In this document: piece after piece, positions 32,733-41,452 of the stretch
Layout of the letters: each line of letters opens with the position of its first letter
Position numbering within the stretch: position 1 is the stretch's first letter
NCBI RefSeq assembly: GCF_002795865.1
Contig: NZ_CP024920.1
Span: forward strand, 310,001 to 374,000
DNA from: Qipengyuania seohaensis
GTDB taxonomy: Bacteria > Pseudomonadota > Alphaproteobacteria > Sphingomonadales > Sphingomonadaceae
DNA length: 64,000 nucleotides
Reading direction: 5' to 3'
The notes under the pieces: generated by a model
Told to the model about the DNA's origin: nothing
Databases searched by the model: none
What the model saw: only the letters and a program-made list of their open reading frames with translations
Position numbers and translations under genes: made by a program

Positions 32733-33367
32733 GTTCGGAAATGATCCCCCTTCCGATGCTCGCTCCCTTCCTCGTCATGGATGTCCATGTGGGCATCGCG
32801 CAGGATCTGGATGCCGCCATAAAGGGCAATGCAAGCCACAGCGACGCCTACCACCAGGTCGGGCCAATTAGCGCCGGTGAGCATCACGACGATCCCCGCG
32901 ATGATGATCCCGCCATTGGCGATGAAATCATTGAAGCTGAAGGTCGTCGCTGCGCGCATGCTGACGTCCTTGTCCTCCGTCCGCTGGAGCATCCGCAGGC
33001 AGATAAGGTTCACCACGGCTGCGACTGCCGCCATCGCGAGCATCATAAATCCACCTGGCTCCGAGCCTTCCACGAACCGACGCACGGCATCGGCAATGAC
33101 ACCTGCCGCGAACACCAAGAGCATGACCCCGGAGAACCGCGCCGCACCACGCTGCCAGATGCGCGAGCGGGCCAGCGCGAGCAGGCTGAGCGCATAGACT
33201 ATCGCGTCGGACGAGTTGTCGAGCCCGTTCGCCAAGAGCGCGTTCGAGTCCGCGAAGTAGCCGACGACGAAAAACCCGATTGCGATCGCAACGTTCAGCC
33301 AGAGCACGACCCACAGCGTCCGGCGCTTCCCGGCCGAACCGAGATCGATATCATGGTCACCACTCAT
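32729..33367 (-). CDS. Short CDF-type cation transporter without cytoplasmic domain
   Basis: The product is 212 residues with six membrane helices of the CDF fold: NALLANGLDNSSDAIVYALS in helix 2 and FSFNDFIANGGIIIAGI in helix 5. The usual HxxxD is N/D-based, so metal preference may differ from zinc. The C-terminal metallo-chaperone-like domain is missing, and the protein ends in a short HDEEGSEHRKGDHFR tail. The protein at 40366 has the same short architecture. It overlaps both neighbours by four bases. Confidence 0.85.
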   Translation of the reverse strand: MSGDHDIDLGSAGKRRTLWVVLWLNVAIAIGFFVVGYFADSNALLANGLDNSSDAIVYALSLLALARSRIWQRGAARFSGVMLLVFAAGVIADAVRRFVEGSEPGGFMMLAMAAVAAVVNLICLRMLQRTEDKDVSMRAATTFSFNDFIANGGIIIAGIVVMLTGANWPDLVVGVAVACIALYGGIQILRDAHMDIHDEEGSEHRKGDHFRT

Positions 33368-33735
33368 GCCGTGTCCTCCCCGGAGCGGACCCAGCTCTCG
33401 GCAACCTGATGCTGGGAGGATTCAAAGAATTTCATTTCGGCGCGGAAGAGCGGATCGGAGAGTCTGGTGCCCCACTCTTCCCATTTCGCATCGCCGACGA
33501 TGGCGATCCTGCCGAAGCTGTCCTGATGACGCGCGTCGAACTTGAGATCGCGCCATAGTCCGGGCAGATCCCAGCCTGCAAAATCGGACGCGAGTTCGAT
33601 TACAATCGGCAGCTTGCCGGGCTTTCGCCCGACAAGCTGTTCGAACCGAGGCACGAAGTCATCGTAGTCCGAGCTTTCGAGTTGGCCACTCGCGCGTATC
33701 CGCAGCAGTCCGTTCTCTTCGTCTATCTTCAACAT
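33364..33735 (-). CDS. STAS/SpoIIAA-like (DUF3478) protein
   Basis: The product is 123 residues. GLLRIRASGQLESSDYDDFVP, PIVIELASDFAGWDLPGLWRDLKF and RIAIVGDAKWEEWGTRL are the successive strands/helices of the SpoIIAA-like family, cytoplasmic proteins related to STAS anti-anti-sigma factors. They often accompany transporters and may regulate them by binding nucleotide or lipid. It is coupled to the CDF gene downstream and lies 22 bp after czcA. Confidence 0.8.
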   Translation of the reverse strand: MLKIDEENGLLRIRASGQLESSDYDDFVPRFEQLVGRKPGKLPIVIELASDFAGWDLPGLWRDLKFDARHQDSFGRIAIVGDAKWEEWGTRLSDPLFRAEMKFFESSQHQVAESWVRSGEDTA

Positions 33736-33757
33736 CGTATTCTCCTTTCCCGGACCA

Positions 33758-36700
33758 TCATGCGATGTCCGTCAGTTCGCGCTGCTCGTCGCTGGTCACG
33801 TTTCGACGCAGGCGATCCCACCACTTCTCGCGCCAGCTACGCTCATCGTCCGATCGATTGAGCACGAGCCGCGCGATCGCGGGCAGGACGAAGAGCGTGA
33901 GCGCGGTCGCGGTAATCAATCCGCCGATCACGACAGTGGCGAGCGGACGCTGGACTTCCGCGCCCGTGCCGGTCGCAAGGGCCATCGGCACGAAGCCGAG
34001 CGAGGCCACCAAGGCTGTCATCAGCACCGGTCGCAGCCTCGCCAGTGCGCCATCGGAGATCGCCTCATCGAGAGGCATTCCCTTGTCGAGGCGCTGGCGT
34101 ATCGCGGTCATCATCACGAGGCCATTCAATACCGCGACCCCCGATAGGGCGATGAACCCCACTGCGGCCGACACCGAGAACGGCATCCCCCGTAGGGCAA
34201 GCGCGAAGACCCCGCCTGCCAGCGCCATCGGGATCGCGCTGAACACCGCCAGCGCTGGCACCCATCCGCCGAGCGCCATGAACAGGAGCAGCAGCACCAG
34301 CGCGAAGCAGACCGGAACGACGAGGGCGAGCCTTGCCTGCGCGGCCTGGAGGTTCTGGTATTGTCCGCCCCATTCGATGAAGGAGGCGGCCGGCAATCCG
34401 ACGTTCTCGGAGACGCCTGCGCGAGCCTCCTCGACGAACGAGCCGAGATCGCGCTCGCGCACGTTCGCCGACACGATCACTAGTCGGCGACCCTGCTCCC
34501 GGCGAACCTCCGCGAGACCATCGACCACCTGGAAATCCGCCAGTGTGCGAAGCGGAACCGTGACCCCGCTTTCGAGGACTATGGGAAGAGCTCCGAGCTG
34601 ATCGAAATCGTCCCGGGTCGCATCCTCGAGCCGCACGACGACATCGAACCGGCGGTCACCCTCGAATACCAGCCCCGCTGGCCGACCACCCAGCGCGATG
34701 GCAACGGATTGCGCGACCTCCTCCACGGTCAGACCGTATCGGGCGATCGTCAAACGATCGAAGGCGATGTCCAGCGTAGGAAAGCCAGTGACCTGCTGGA
34801 CCTTGACGTCTGCAGCACCCTCGACGCCGCGCAGCACCTCGGCCACTTCTCCGGCTGACCGGGTCAGCGCGGTCAGGTCGTCTCCGTAGAGCTTGACCGC
34901 CACGTCGCCGCGAACACCCGCGATCAGCTCGTTGAAGCGCAGTTCGATGGGTTGGCTGAACTCGTAGAGGTTGCCCACCAGACCGCTGAGCGACTCCTCC
35001 ATCTGCGCGACGAGTTCATCCTTCGACAGGTCGGGATCGGGCCATTCTTCGCGCGGCTTCAAGATCACGTAGGCGTCGGACGCGTTCGGCGGCATCGGAT
35101 CACTCGCGACCTCGGCCGTGCCGGTGCGCGAGAAGACCAGCTCCACCTGCGGGAAGGTCTCGAGCCTGTCCTCCACCTGTCTCTGCATGGCGAGCGAGCG
35201 CTCGAGCGAAGTCGACGGTATCCGCAGCGACTGAACCGCGATGTCGCGCTCATCCAGCTGCGGTGTGAACTCACTGCCGAGAAGGGTGAACACGAAAGCC
35301 GCTACGGCGAAGAGTCCGGCGCCCGCACCGATCACCGGCCAGGGACGTGCGATGGCGCGGCGCACTGCCGGGCCATAGCGTTCCTTCGCCATCCGAACAG
35401 GCTTGACCTCCTTCTCGGTCAGCTTGCGATTGAGGAGCACCGCGATCATCGCCGGCACGAAGGTCAGGGACAGCACGAAGGCGGAGGCGAGTGCCAGCAT
35501 GACCGTGATGGCCATTGGCGAGAACGTCTTGCCCTCGACCCCCGTGAAGGTGAGAAGTGGCGCATAGACCAAGAGGATGATCGCCTGACCGTAGACGGTC
35601 GGCTTGATCATCTCCTGTGCAGCCAGCCGTGTCTCCGTCAGCCGTTCGTCGAGGCTGAGCAATCTACCTTCACGGTGCTGCCTGGCGGCGAGCCGCGCGA
35701 CGCTGTTCTCGACGATGATAACGGCGCCATCGACGATAAGCCCGAAGTCCAGTGCCCCGAGGCTCATCAGGTTGCCGGAGACTCCAAGCCTGTTCATTCC
35801 CACGGCGGCCATCAGCATGGATATCGGAATGACCAGCGCGGCGATGATCGCTGCCCGGATATTGCCGAGCATCAGGAACAGGACTGCGATCACCAGAAGC
35901 GCGCCCTCGACAAGGTTCTTCTCCACTGTCGCGATGGTCGCATCGACGAGCGACGAGCGGTTGTAGACGATTTCGGCGACCACTCCGGCAGGGAGCGAGG
36001 CGCGGACTTCTTCCAGCCGCTCGGCTGAGGCGGCAGCCACGGTGCGGCTGTTCTCGCCGCTGCGCATGAGGACTGTGCCCACGACAGCCTCCTCGCCATT
36101 GAGCGAGGCGGCCCCGGTTCTGAGGTCGCCGCCGATGCGAACCGAGGCTACATCCCCGATCCGGATCGGAACGCCCTCGCGGGTCGCGACCACTGCCTGT
36201 TCGATGTCCTGAGTGCCCCCAAGCCGCGCATCGACGCGGACGAGCAGAGCCTCTCCGGCACGATCGACAAAGTTGGCGCCTTCGGCGAGGTTTGCCGCTT
36301 CCAACGCCTCGATCAGGGAGTCGAACGATAGGCCATAGCCCGTAAGACGGGCAGGATCGGGCTGGACGAGGAACTGCTTCTCATAGCCGCCGATCGAATC
36401 CACCCCGGCAACGCCGTCAATGGAGCGCATGAGCGGAGCCACGACCCAGTCCTGCACCGTGCGAAGATAGGCTGCCTTGGCGACCTCGGTGTCGAGGCGA
36501 TCACCGCGTTCGGTGATGAAGCTCCCGTCCGACTGCCAGCCTGTTCGACCACCCTTGGGCGCATCGCGACCTCCCGGATACTCGTATTCGATCGTATACA
36601 TGAGCACTTCGCCCAGGCCGGTCGAGATCGGTCCCATGGTGGGCTCCGCTCCCTCCGGCAGCGACGCACCGATCGGGGCTAGCCGTTCGTTCACTTGTTG

Positions 36701-37090
36701 CCGTGCGAAGTAGATGTCGGTGCCTTCTTCGAAGATCGCGGTGACCTGGCTGAAGCCGTTGCGCGAGATCGAGCGGGTCATCTCCAGCCCCTTGATCCCG
36801 GCAAGCCCGGTCTCGATGGGGAAGGTTACCTGCGTCTCAACCTGCGAGGGAGAGAGCGCAGATGCGCTCGTGTTGATCTGCACCTGCGTGTTGGTGATGT
36901 CCGGCACCGCATCGATCGGAAGGCGCAAAAGGTTCATGGCGCCGTAGATCGCTGCGAAAACGGTGAGGACGATGACCGCCCAGCGGAACCGCACGGCAAT
37001 ATCGAGGATCGTCCCGATCAAACCGTGGCGATGGCTGCCCGTATCGGCATTGGTGCCAACCGCGGGCTCGGTCTGGGTCTCAGTGACCAT
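33758..37090 (-). CDS. czcA: Heavy-metal RND efflux pump, CzcA type
   Basis: The product is 1110 residues, full length. Twelve membrane helices and two large periplasmic loops are evident. The proton-relay helix reads GALDFGLIVDGAVIIVENSV, with the D-x5-D-x6-E pattern of divalent-cation pumps such as CzcA and NccA, not the Cu/Ag pattern. SQVETQVTFPIETGLAG and GRPAGLVFEGDRRFDV are HME-RND landmarks. It drives Zn/Cd/Co from the periplasm across the outer membrane in a tripartite complex with the two upstream gene products. Its start overlaps the end of czcB by eleven bases. Confidence 0.93.
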   Translation of the reverse strand: MVTETQTEPAVGTNADTGSHRHGLIGTILDIAVRFRWAVIVLTVFAAIYGAMNLLRLPIDAVPDITNTQVQINTSASALSPSQVETQVTFPIETGLAGIKGLEMTRSISRNGFSQVTAIFEEGTDIYFARQQVNERLAPIGASLPEGAEPTMGPISTGLGEVLMYTIEYEYPGGRDAPKGGRTGWQSDGSFITERGDRLDTEVAKAAYLRTVQDWVVAPLMRSIDGVAGVDSIGGYEKQFLVQPDPARLTGYGLSFDSLIEALEAANLAEGANFVDRAGEALLVRVDARLGGTQDIEQAVVATREGVPIRIGDVASVRIGGDLRTGAASLNGEEAVVGTVLMRSGENSRTVAAASAERLEEVRASLPAGVVAEIVYNRSSLVDATIATVEKNLVEGALLVIAVLFLMLGNIRAAIIAALVIPISMLMAAVGMNRLGVSGNLMSLGALDFGLIVDGAVIIVENSVARLAARQHREGRLLSLDERLTETRLAAQEMIKPTVYGQAIILLVYAPLLTFTGVEGKTFSPMAITVMLALASAFVLSLTFVPAMIAVLLNRKLTEKEVKPVRMAKERYGPAVRRAIARPWPVIGAGAGLFAVAAFVFTLLGSEFTPQLDERDIAVQSLRIPSTSLERSLAMQRQVEDRLETFPQVELVFSRTGTAEVASDPMPPNASDAYVILKPREEWPDPDLSKDELVAQMEESLSGLVGNLYEFSQPIELRFNELIAGVRGDVAVKLYGDDLTALTRSAGEVAEVLRGVEGAADVKVQQVTGFPTLDIAFDRLTIARYGLTVEEVAQSVAIALGGRPAGLVFEGDRRFDVVVRLEDATRDDFDQLGALPIVLESGVTVPLRTLADFQVVDGLAEVRREQGRRLVIVSANVRERDLGSFVEEARAGVSENVGLPAASFIEWGGQYQNLQAAQARLALVVPVCFALVLLLLFMALGGWVPALAVFSAIPMALAGGVFALALRGMPFSVSAAVGFIALSGVAVLNGLVMMTAIRQRLDKGMPLDEAISDGALARLRPVLMTALVASLGFVPMALATGTGAEVQRPLATVVIGGLITATALTLFVLPAIARLVLNRSDDERSWREKWWDRLRRNVTSDEQRELTDIA

Positions 37091-38237
37091 GGGTCGCGCC
37101 CTCCTTCCCGAGTTCGGCCTTGAGCAGGAAGGCGTTGGCGACAGCGATTCGCCATCCCTCCTGAAGACCGGAAAGGACCGTCACTCGACCAGCGGATCGG
37201 GTTCCGACTTCGACCTCGCGAGCCTGGAAGCCGGTCTTCGTCCGGACGAAGACCACGTCGCGTCCTTCCACCACCTGGATAGCGTCTTCCGGCACCGCGA
37301 TGCGGTCGCGGTCGATTTCGCCCGAAGGCCTGATCCGTGCCTGAAGGAAGGCACCCGGCTGAAGCCCCGGAACGCCGCGTGATAACGACAGGACCGCAGT
37401 CGCACTGCGGCTCTCCGGGTCGAGCGAAGGCGTCACCGAACGAACCCGGGCGCCGATTTCCCGACCGTCGCCGACCACCAGCACGGCCTCGTCACCAGGT
37501 TGGATACGAGAGGCTTCGGCTGAAGGCAGAGCCACCTCGATCTGGAGGCCATTGGGATCGACCACGCGGTAGAGTTCCTCGCCGGCATCGACGAAGGCCC
37601 CGAGCACAATCGGTGCCGCGGTGATCCTGCCGGCCAAGGGAGAGGTGACCGCCAGCGAACGCCCGTCGCCGCTGACGCCAGCAGCCACTACCGCAGCCTG
37701 CGCCCGCTGAAGTTCCGAACGTGCCACGCTGAGATTGGCCTGCGCGGCTTCCAGATCCTGGCGGGCCGTGACATTCTCCTCGAACAGACGTCGTTCGCGT
37801 TCGTAGGCGGAGGACAGCTCGGTCACCCGGGCCCGTGCCGCGCTGAGTTGCGAGGCGAGCGCGGCGGCATCCGCGCTCTCAATGCGGGCAACGGTCTCGC
37901 CGCGCGCCACATAGTCACCCAGCGTCTTGGCCACTGACCGAACGACACCCGAAGCGCGGGCGTCGATGCGGGCGGTGGAAGTGGGGCTCGCCGCCACTGT
38001 CGCCGGGAAGACGAGTTCAACCGCAGCCCCGGGACGCACCGTCGCAAGTTCTATCCCGGCTTCGCGGATTTGCTCGTCGCTCAGCGCAATCGCCCCCTCG
38101 GGCGCCTCGCCTTCTTCATGGCCGTGCTCGTCCCCGTGCGCGAGGTCGTCGGTCTCGGCACCCGGCCAAAAGATCAGCACCAGGGCGGCGACCGCGATCA
38201 CGATACCGACAAGGATAGCCAGCTTTCTGGGTGTCAT
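37080..38237 (-). CDS. czcB: RND periplasmic adaptor (membrane fusion protein), CzcB type
   Basis: The product is 385 residues from the ATG at 38237 with AAGGAT just upstream; a GTG fifteen bases earlier is possible. It has one N-terminal membrane anchor (LAILVGIVIAVAALVLIF) and a His-rich stretch DDLAHGDEHGHEEGE that probably binds metal. A lipoyl/barrel region TARIDARASGVVRSV, a coiled-coil hairpin (about 130-200) and the beta-barrel follow. It links the inner-membrane pump CzcA and the outer-membrane channel CzcC. Confidence 0.9.
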   Translation of the reverse strand: MTPRKLAILVGIVIAVAALVLIFWPGAETDDLAHGDEHGHEEGEAPEGAIALSDEQIREAGIELATVRPGAAVELVFPATVAASPTSTARIDARASGVVRSVAKTLGDYVARGETVARIESADAAALASQLSAARARVTELSSAYERERRLFEENVTARQDLEAAQANLSVARSELQRAQAAVVAAGVSGDGRSLAVTSPLAGRITAAPIVLGAFVDAGEELYRVVDPNGLQIEVALPSAEASRIQPGDEAVLVVGDGREIGARVRSVTPSLDPESRSATAVLSLSRGVPGLQPGAFLQARIRPSGEIDRDRIAVPEDAIQVVEGRDVVFVRTKTGFQAREVEVGTRSAGRVTVLSGLQEGWRIAVANAFLLKAELGKEGATHGH

Positions 38238-38248
38238 TGATGTATCCT

Positions 38249-39502
38249 TCACTGTGCGGCCAGCCCGATCAGTTCGGCTGCGGCCAGGCCCCTCTGTTCG
38301 CGAGCGGCTATGAGCGCCTCGCGGATCGTGTCGCGTGCCTCTGCGGCGGCGAGAACTTCGATCAGGGGAAACCGTCCGTTGCTATATCCGATGCGAACGA
38401 GGCGCAGCGCCTCCTCCGCCTGCGGGAGCGATGTCTGCGACAGGGTTTCGACGCGCGCTTCGGCACCAAGATACCTTGCCCGGGCCGTGGCGACCGCCTG
38501 CTCGTAATCCGCGAGAGCTACCGCTTCGCGGGCGTTCGCTGCCCGCAACCGAGCCTCGGCAGCAGCGATGTTGCCCTGGTTCCGGTCCCGGAAAGGAAGC
38601 GGGATCGAAAAGCCGACGAGAAACGCGTTGTCGCCGCTTTCTCCGAAGCGCCGCACGCCCGCGGAGACCGTCGGATCGGGAATCCGCAGGCTCCGCTGTC
38701 GCTCGATCTCCGCCGCAGCAGCAGTGCTCTCGGCTCGCGCGACCCTGTAGGTGAGGCTTTCCTGCGGCTCGGACATAAGCGAAGCGGGCGGAAGGATATC
38801 CGGAAATTCCGCCGGAACGAGCGGCGCTTCACCGCCGGCCCATAGAGCCGCGAGCGCTCTTCGAGCCGACAGACTCTCCGCCTCTGCCTCAACCAGGCTC
38901 GCCCGCGCTTCGGCAAGGGCCGCATCCGCCCTCAATGCGCGCAGAGGCGGCTCGCGGCCGACCTCTACAAGGACACCAGCAATGCGAGCCAGTTCTTCGT
39001 TACGCGCCACGACATCTTCAGCAAGTTCGACCCGCGCTGCTGCTGCAACAGCTGCGAGATATCGCTCGCGCACCAGCTGTCCCAGTTCGACCGTGGTAAG
39101 GTCGGCCCGGAGAGATGCCAGGTCGGCCTGGGCTTCGGCCGCACCGATCCGCGTTGCTCGCTTGCCGCCGAGTTCGAGACGCTGACCGACGGAAAGCGTA
39201 TATTCGGTAGACTGGAGACCTGAGAATGCGCCGCTGCCGGCGACGTTCTCGACGTCGAACGAGATTTCGGGGTTGGGGCTCAGACGAGCCTGATCGACAA
39301 GCGCGACCGCCGCGTCTGTTTCAGCGCGGGGCCCGACGAGGCGGGGGTTGGTGATGGCGGTATCGGCCTCATCGGCGACCCCGCTGAGTTCAAGGGCGTC
39401 GTCGAGCGTGACGACGCGCGGGTCCTGCGCATTGGCAGGTCCCGTGGACAGGGCGAGTATCAGCCCCCAGACGGGGGCTGCTCGCCACGATATGGCGAAC
39501 AT
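38249..39502 (-). CDS. czcC: Outer-membrane efflux channel, CzcC/TolC type
   Basis: The product is 417 residues, with a signal peptide (SWRAAPVWGLILALSTGPANA) and two OEP repeats of TolC-like helices. The second repeat contains FLVGFSIPLPFRDRNQGNIA, a stretch shared by the CzcC/CusC group. It supplies the exit duct for the CzcAB complex. Eleven bases separate it from czcB. A large inverted repeat occupies most of the 65 bp in front of its start codon. Confidence 0.9.
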   Translation of the reverse strand: MFAISWRAAPVWGLILALSTGPANAQDPRVVTLDDALELSGVADEADTAITNPRLVGPRAETDAAVALVDQARLSPNPEISFDVENVAGSGAFSGLQSTEYTLSVGQRLELGGKRATRIGAAEAQADLASLRADLTTVELGQLVRERYLAAVAAAARVELAEDVVARNEELARIAGVLVEVGREPPLRALRADAALAEARASLVEAEAESLSARRALAALWAGGEAPLVPAEFPDILPPASLMSEPQESLTYRVARAESTAAAAEIERQRSLRIPDPTVSAGVRRFGESGDNAFLVGFSIPLPFRDRNQGNIAAAEARLRAANAREAVALADYEQAVATARARYLGAEARVETLSQTSLPQAEEALRLVRIGYSNGRFPLIEVLAAAEARDTIREALIAAREQRGLAAAELIGLAAQ

Positions 39503-39519
39503 GGATGGGTATTCCTCTG

Positions 39520-39571
39520 CTGACGTTCAGTTCGGCGTCGGAAAACATGTCCGACGCGCGGCGAACGTCAG
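39520..39571 (-). repeat. Large nested inverted repeat before czcC
   Basis: Outer arms CTGACGTT and AACGTCAG (8 bp) enclose inner arms GCGTCGGA and TCCGACGC (8 bp, 7-base loop). The structure overlaps the stop codon of the preceding small gene and ends 17 bases before the czcC start. Inside a presumed operon it may be an attenuator, an mRNA-stability element or a partial terminator that sets czcCBA expression. Confidence 0.55.
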
Positions 39572-39906
39572 GCGCGAGGAGGGGGCGTTGCCAGTTCGGT
39601 CAGATTGGACGCAAAAGAGGGCTCGTCGCCAGCGCGCAGGGCACTCATGATCGATCCCAGAGAAAAGGCGTCAGAGGACCGTCCGATGGCCTGCGAAGCA
39701 TGATGGCAATGGCCATGCGCACAGGCTCCGTGCTTCTCCGGCCCACGGTCATCATCGCCGGGCTCGTCGTGTTGCTCGAGCTGAGATGCTAGCGGAGGCT
39801 CTCCCGCGCATTCGGCCGCTTCCGCCACCGGAGCCCACAGGACACCGAATGCAGTGCACAGCGTGATCAGCTGAAGCAAGAGGGAGCGGGCGAAGAGCCG
39901 AGTCAT
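39568..39906 (-). CDS. Small exported His/Cys-containing protein
   Basis: The product is 112 residues from the ATG at 39906, with an N-terminal signal MTRLFARSLLLQLITLCTAFGVLWAP-like segment. HGACAHGHCHHASQ near the middle is a likely metal-binding patch. Small periplasmic proteins of this kind frequently precede czcC in Sphingomonads and may buffer Zn or Cd (CzcE/CzcI-like in role). I do not recognise a named family. It is in the same direction as and between the DUF3703 gene and czcC. Confidence 0.6.
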   Translation of the reverse strand: MTRLFARSLLLQLITLCTAFGVLWAPVAEAAECAGEPPLASQLEQHDEPGDDDRGPEKHGACAHGHCHHASQAIGRSSDAFSLGSIMSALRAGDEPSFASNLTELATPPPRA

Positions 39907-39989
39907 AGCGTGTCCGGTAGCATTGGCGGCTTGGCTGCGAAAGAAATATCTCGCGAGACGGGATGTGATTTCATAACAAAACCATCGAT

Positions 39990-40373
39990 CTACTTCGGGC
40001 CACGAACATCTTGAGCTGGTGATTGACCAAGCACACGACTGATCTCCGGCTCTATTTCCATCCGAGCGAATGCGCTCACATTCGAACGACCACTGTTTCC
40101 TATTGGAAGTCTCCCAGTGATGTTGCCGATGGGGGCAAGGGAAAGTCGGAATATCTGACCGTGAACTTCGCGCCAATTACGCGTTCGCCACGCAAGCTCC
40201 AGCATACGCCAATGCGAGACGCAGTGCGGTCCCAAGCCGTCCTGAGCAACTACGTGGGCCCGTTCGAGATGGTGCCAGGCTTCCTCGAAATTCTGCTCGT
40301 CCGAAGCCTCTGCTGCGCGTCGGTATTCTTCTGCGAGAAATGCATCCCTGCTGGGAATGGTATTGCTATCCAT
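39990..40373 (-). CDS. DUF3703 protein
   Basis: The product is 127 residues from the ATG at 40373, overlapping the upstream CDF stop by eight bases. SDEQNFEEAWHHLERAHVVAQ and HWRMLELAWRTRNWREVHGQIFRL, ending in GNTGRSNVS-type sequence, are characteristic of DUF3703. These are soluble helical proteins that occur almost only next to cation-diffusion transporters and MerR regulators in metal-resistance loci. Biochemical function is unknown. Confidence 0.85.
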   Translation of the reverse strand: MDSNTIPSRDAFLAEEYRRAAEASDEQNFEEAWHHLERAHVVAQDGLGPHCVSHWRMLELAWRTRNWREVHGQIFRLSLAPIGNITGRLPIGNSGRSNVSAFARMEIEPEISRVLGQSPAQDVRGPK

Positions 40374-40986
40374 GGGACAGCTCCCGGCGTGCCTGGCCGA
40401 ACACCTCCGCACTTCCCCACAGGGCTAGTCCGGCCATGATCGAGGCGACGAGCAGGTCGGGCCACGCGTCGCCCGTTCCAAACACGCCGAGGGCGGCGCC
40501 AAGAACCGCAACGTTTCCGATCGCGTCGTTGCGAGAGCAGATCCATACCGATCGCATGTTCGAATCGCCTTCGCGGAACCGGAAGAGCATGAGCGCGACG
40601 ATCACGTTCGTTGCCAAAGCCAGCGTGCCGATCACTCCCATTGTCTGGGGCTCCGGGTTCGAACCAGCGACAAGGCCGTAGATCGCGTAGCCGATTACCC
40701 ACACGCCGAAAGCGAGCATGGTCGCGGCCTTCACTAGAGCGGCCTTGGCGCGCCATGAGAGTGCCAGACCTGCAACGCCAAGACTGATCGCGTAGTTCGC
40801 GGCATCCCCGAAGAAATCAAGCGCATCGGCCTGGAGCGAACGGGAATCAGCAGCTACACCAGCCATCATCTCCACCACGAACATGACTGCATTAGCGATG
40901 AGTGCGATCCACAGGACGCGGCGCCAGCGCGGATCGTTGTGCGCGGCGGTGTCAGGCTCCGGTGTCTGGCAGCAGGACTTCGCCAT
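40366..40986 (-). CDS. Short cation transporter of the CDF fold, first gene of the metal operon
   Basis: The product is 206 residues from the ATG at 40986 (GGAGAG upstream). An N-terminal metal-binding-like MAKSCCQTPEPD precedes six helices with SLQADALDFFGDAANYAIS in helix 2 and CSRNDAIGNVAVLGAA in helix 5. The cytoplasmic domain is missing. Such proteins are the usual target of CadR/ZntR-type MerR regulators. It is directly downstream of the MerR-type promoter at 41020-41050 and heads a nine-gene run to 31788. Confidence 0.88.
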   Translation of the reverse strand: MAKSCCQTPEPDTAAHNDPRWRRVLWIALIANAVMFVVEMMAGVAADSRSLQADALDFFGDAANYAISLGVAGLALSWRAKAALVKAATMLAFGVWVIGYAIYGLVAGSNPEPQTMGVIGTLALATNVIVALMLFRFREGDSNMRSVWICSRNDAIGNVAVLGAALGVFGTGDAWPDLLVASIMAGLALWGSAEVFGQARRELSHG

Positions 40987-41019
40987 GCCACTCTCCTTGC
41001 AACGTTCGAGTCGCAAGAA

Positions 41020-41050
41020 CATATGCACCTTGTAGCAACTACAAGGTCAA
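41020..41050 (-). promoter_or_regulatory. MerR-type promoter and operator for the metal-efflux operon
   Basis: On the minus strand -35 TTGACC (41050-41045) and -10 CATATG (41025-41020) are 19 bp apart, the overlong spacing that MerR activators correct by DNA twisting. The spacer contains ACCTTGTAG-CAA-CTACAAGGT (41027-41047), a perfect 9-bp dyad. It sits between the transporter start (40986) and the divergent merR start (41054), as in CadR/ZntR/PbrR systems. Confidence 0.85.
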
Positions 41051-41053
41051 GCG

Positions 41054-41452
41054 ATGCGTATCGGAGAACTGGCGAAAGCCACCGGCACAAAGGCGGAGAC
41101 GATCCGCTACTACGAGCGCGAAGGCATCCTGCCAGCGGCCGACCGGACGGACAGCAACTATCGCGACTACTCCACCGACCATTTGGCGACACTCACCTTC
41201 GTGCGCCGGGCGCGCGAACTCGGGTTCAGCATGGCACAGGTTCGCGAACTGCTCGCCCTGTCCGATCACGACGAAAAGCCGTGCCTGGATGTCGACCTGC
41301 TGGTCCAGCAACAACTGGCCGAGGTCGAGCGCAAGATCGCCGATCTCTCCGCGCTACGTGACGAGCTGGGACAGATGTTACGGTCCTGCCAGGCGGACAA
41401 GATCGGCGAGTGTCAGATCATCGGGAGCCTGGGGCGCCGTGCCATAGCGTGA
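41054..41452 (+). CDS. MerR-family metal-responsive regulator (CadR/ZntR/PbrR-like)
   Basis: The product is 132 residues. The winged helix MRIGELAKATGTKAETIRYYEREGILP is canonical. The dimer helix and metal loop follow, with cysteines at KPCLDVD, MLRSCQADK and GECQI; the C-terminal pair has the spacing of divalent-metal MerR members such as CadR, PbrR and ZntR. It should bind the dyad at 41027-41047 and activate the divergent efflux operon on binding Zn, Cd, Pb or Co. The exact metal cannot be assigned. Confidence 0.9.
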   Translation: MRIGELAKATGTKAETIRYYEREGILPAADRTDSNYRDYSTDHLATLTFVRRARELGFSMAQVRELLALSDHDEKPCLDVDLLVQQQLAEVERKIADLSALRDELGQMLRSCQADKIGECQIIGSLGRRAIA

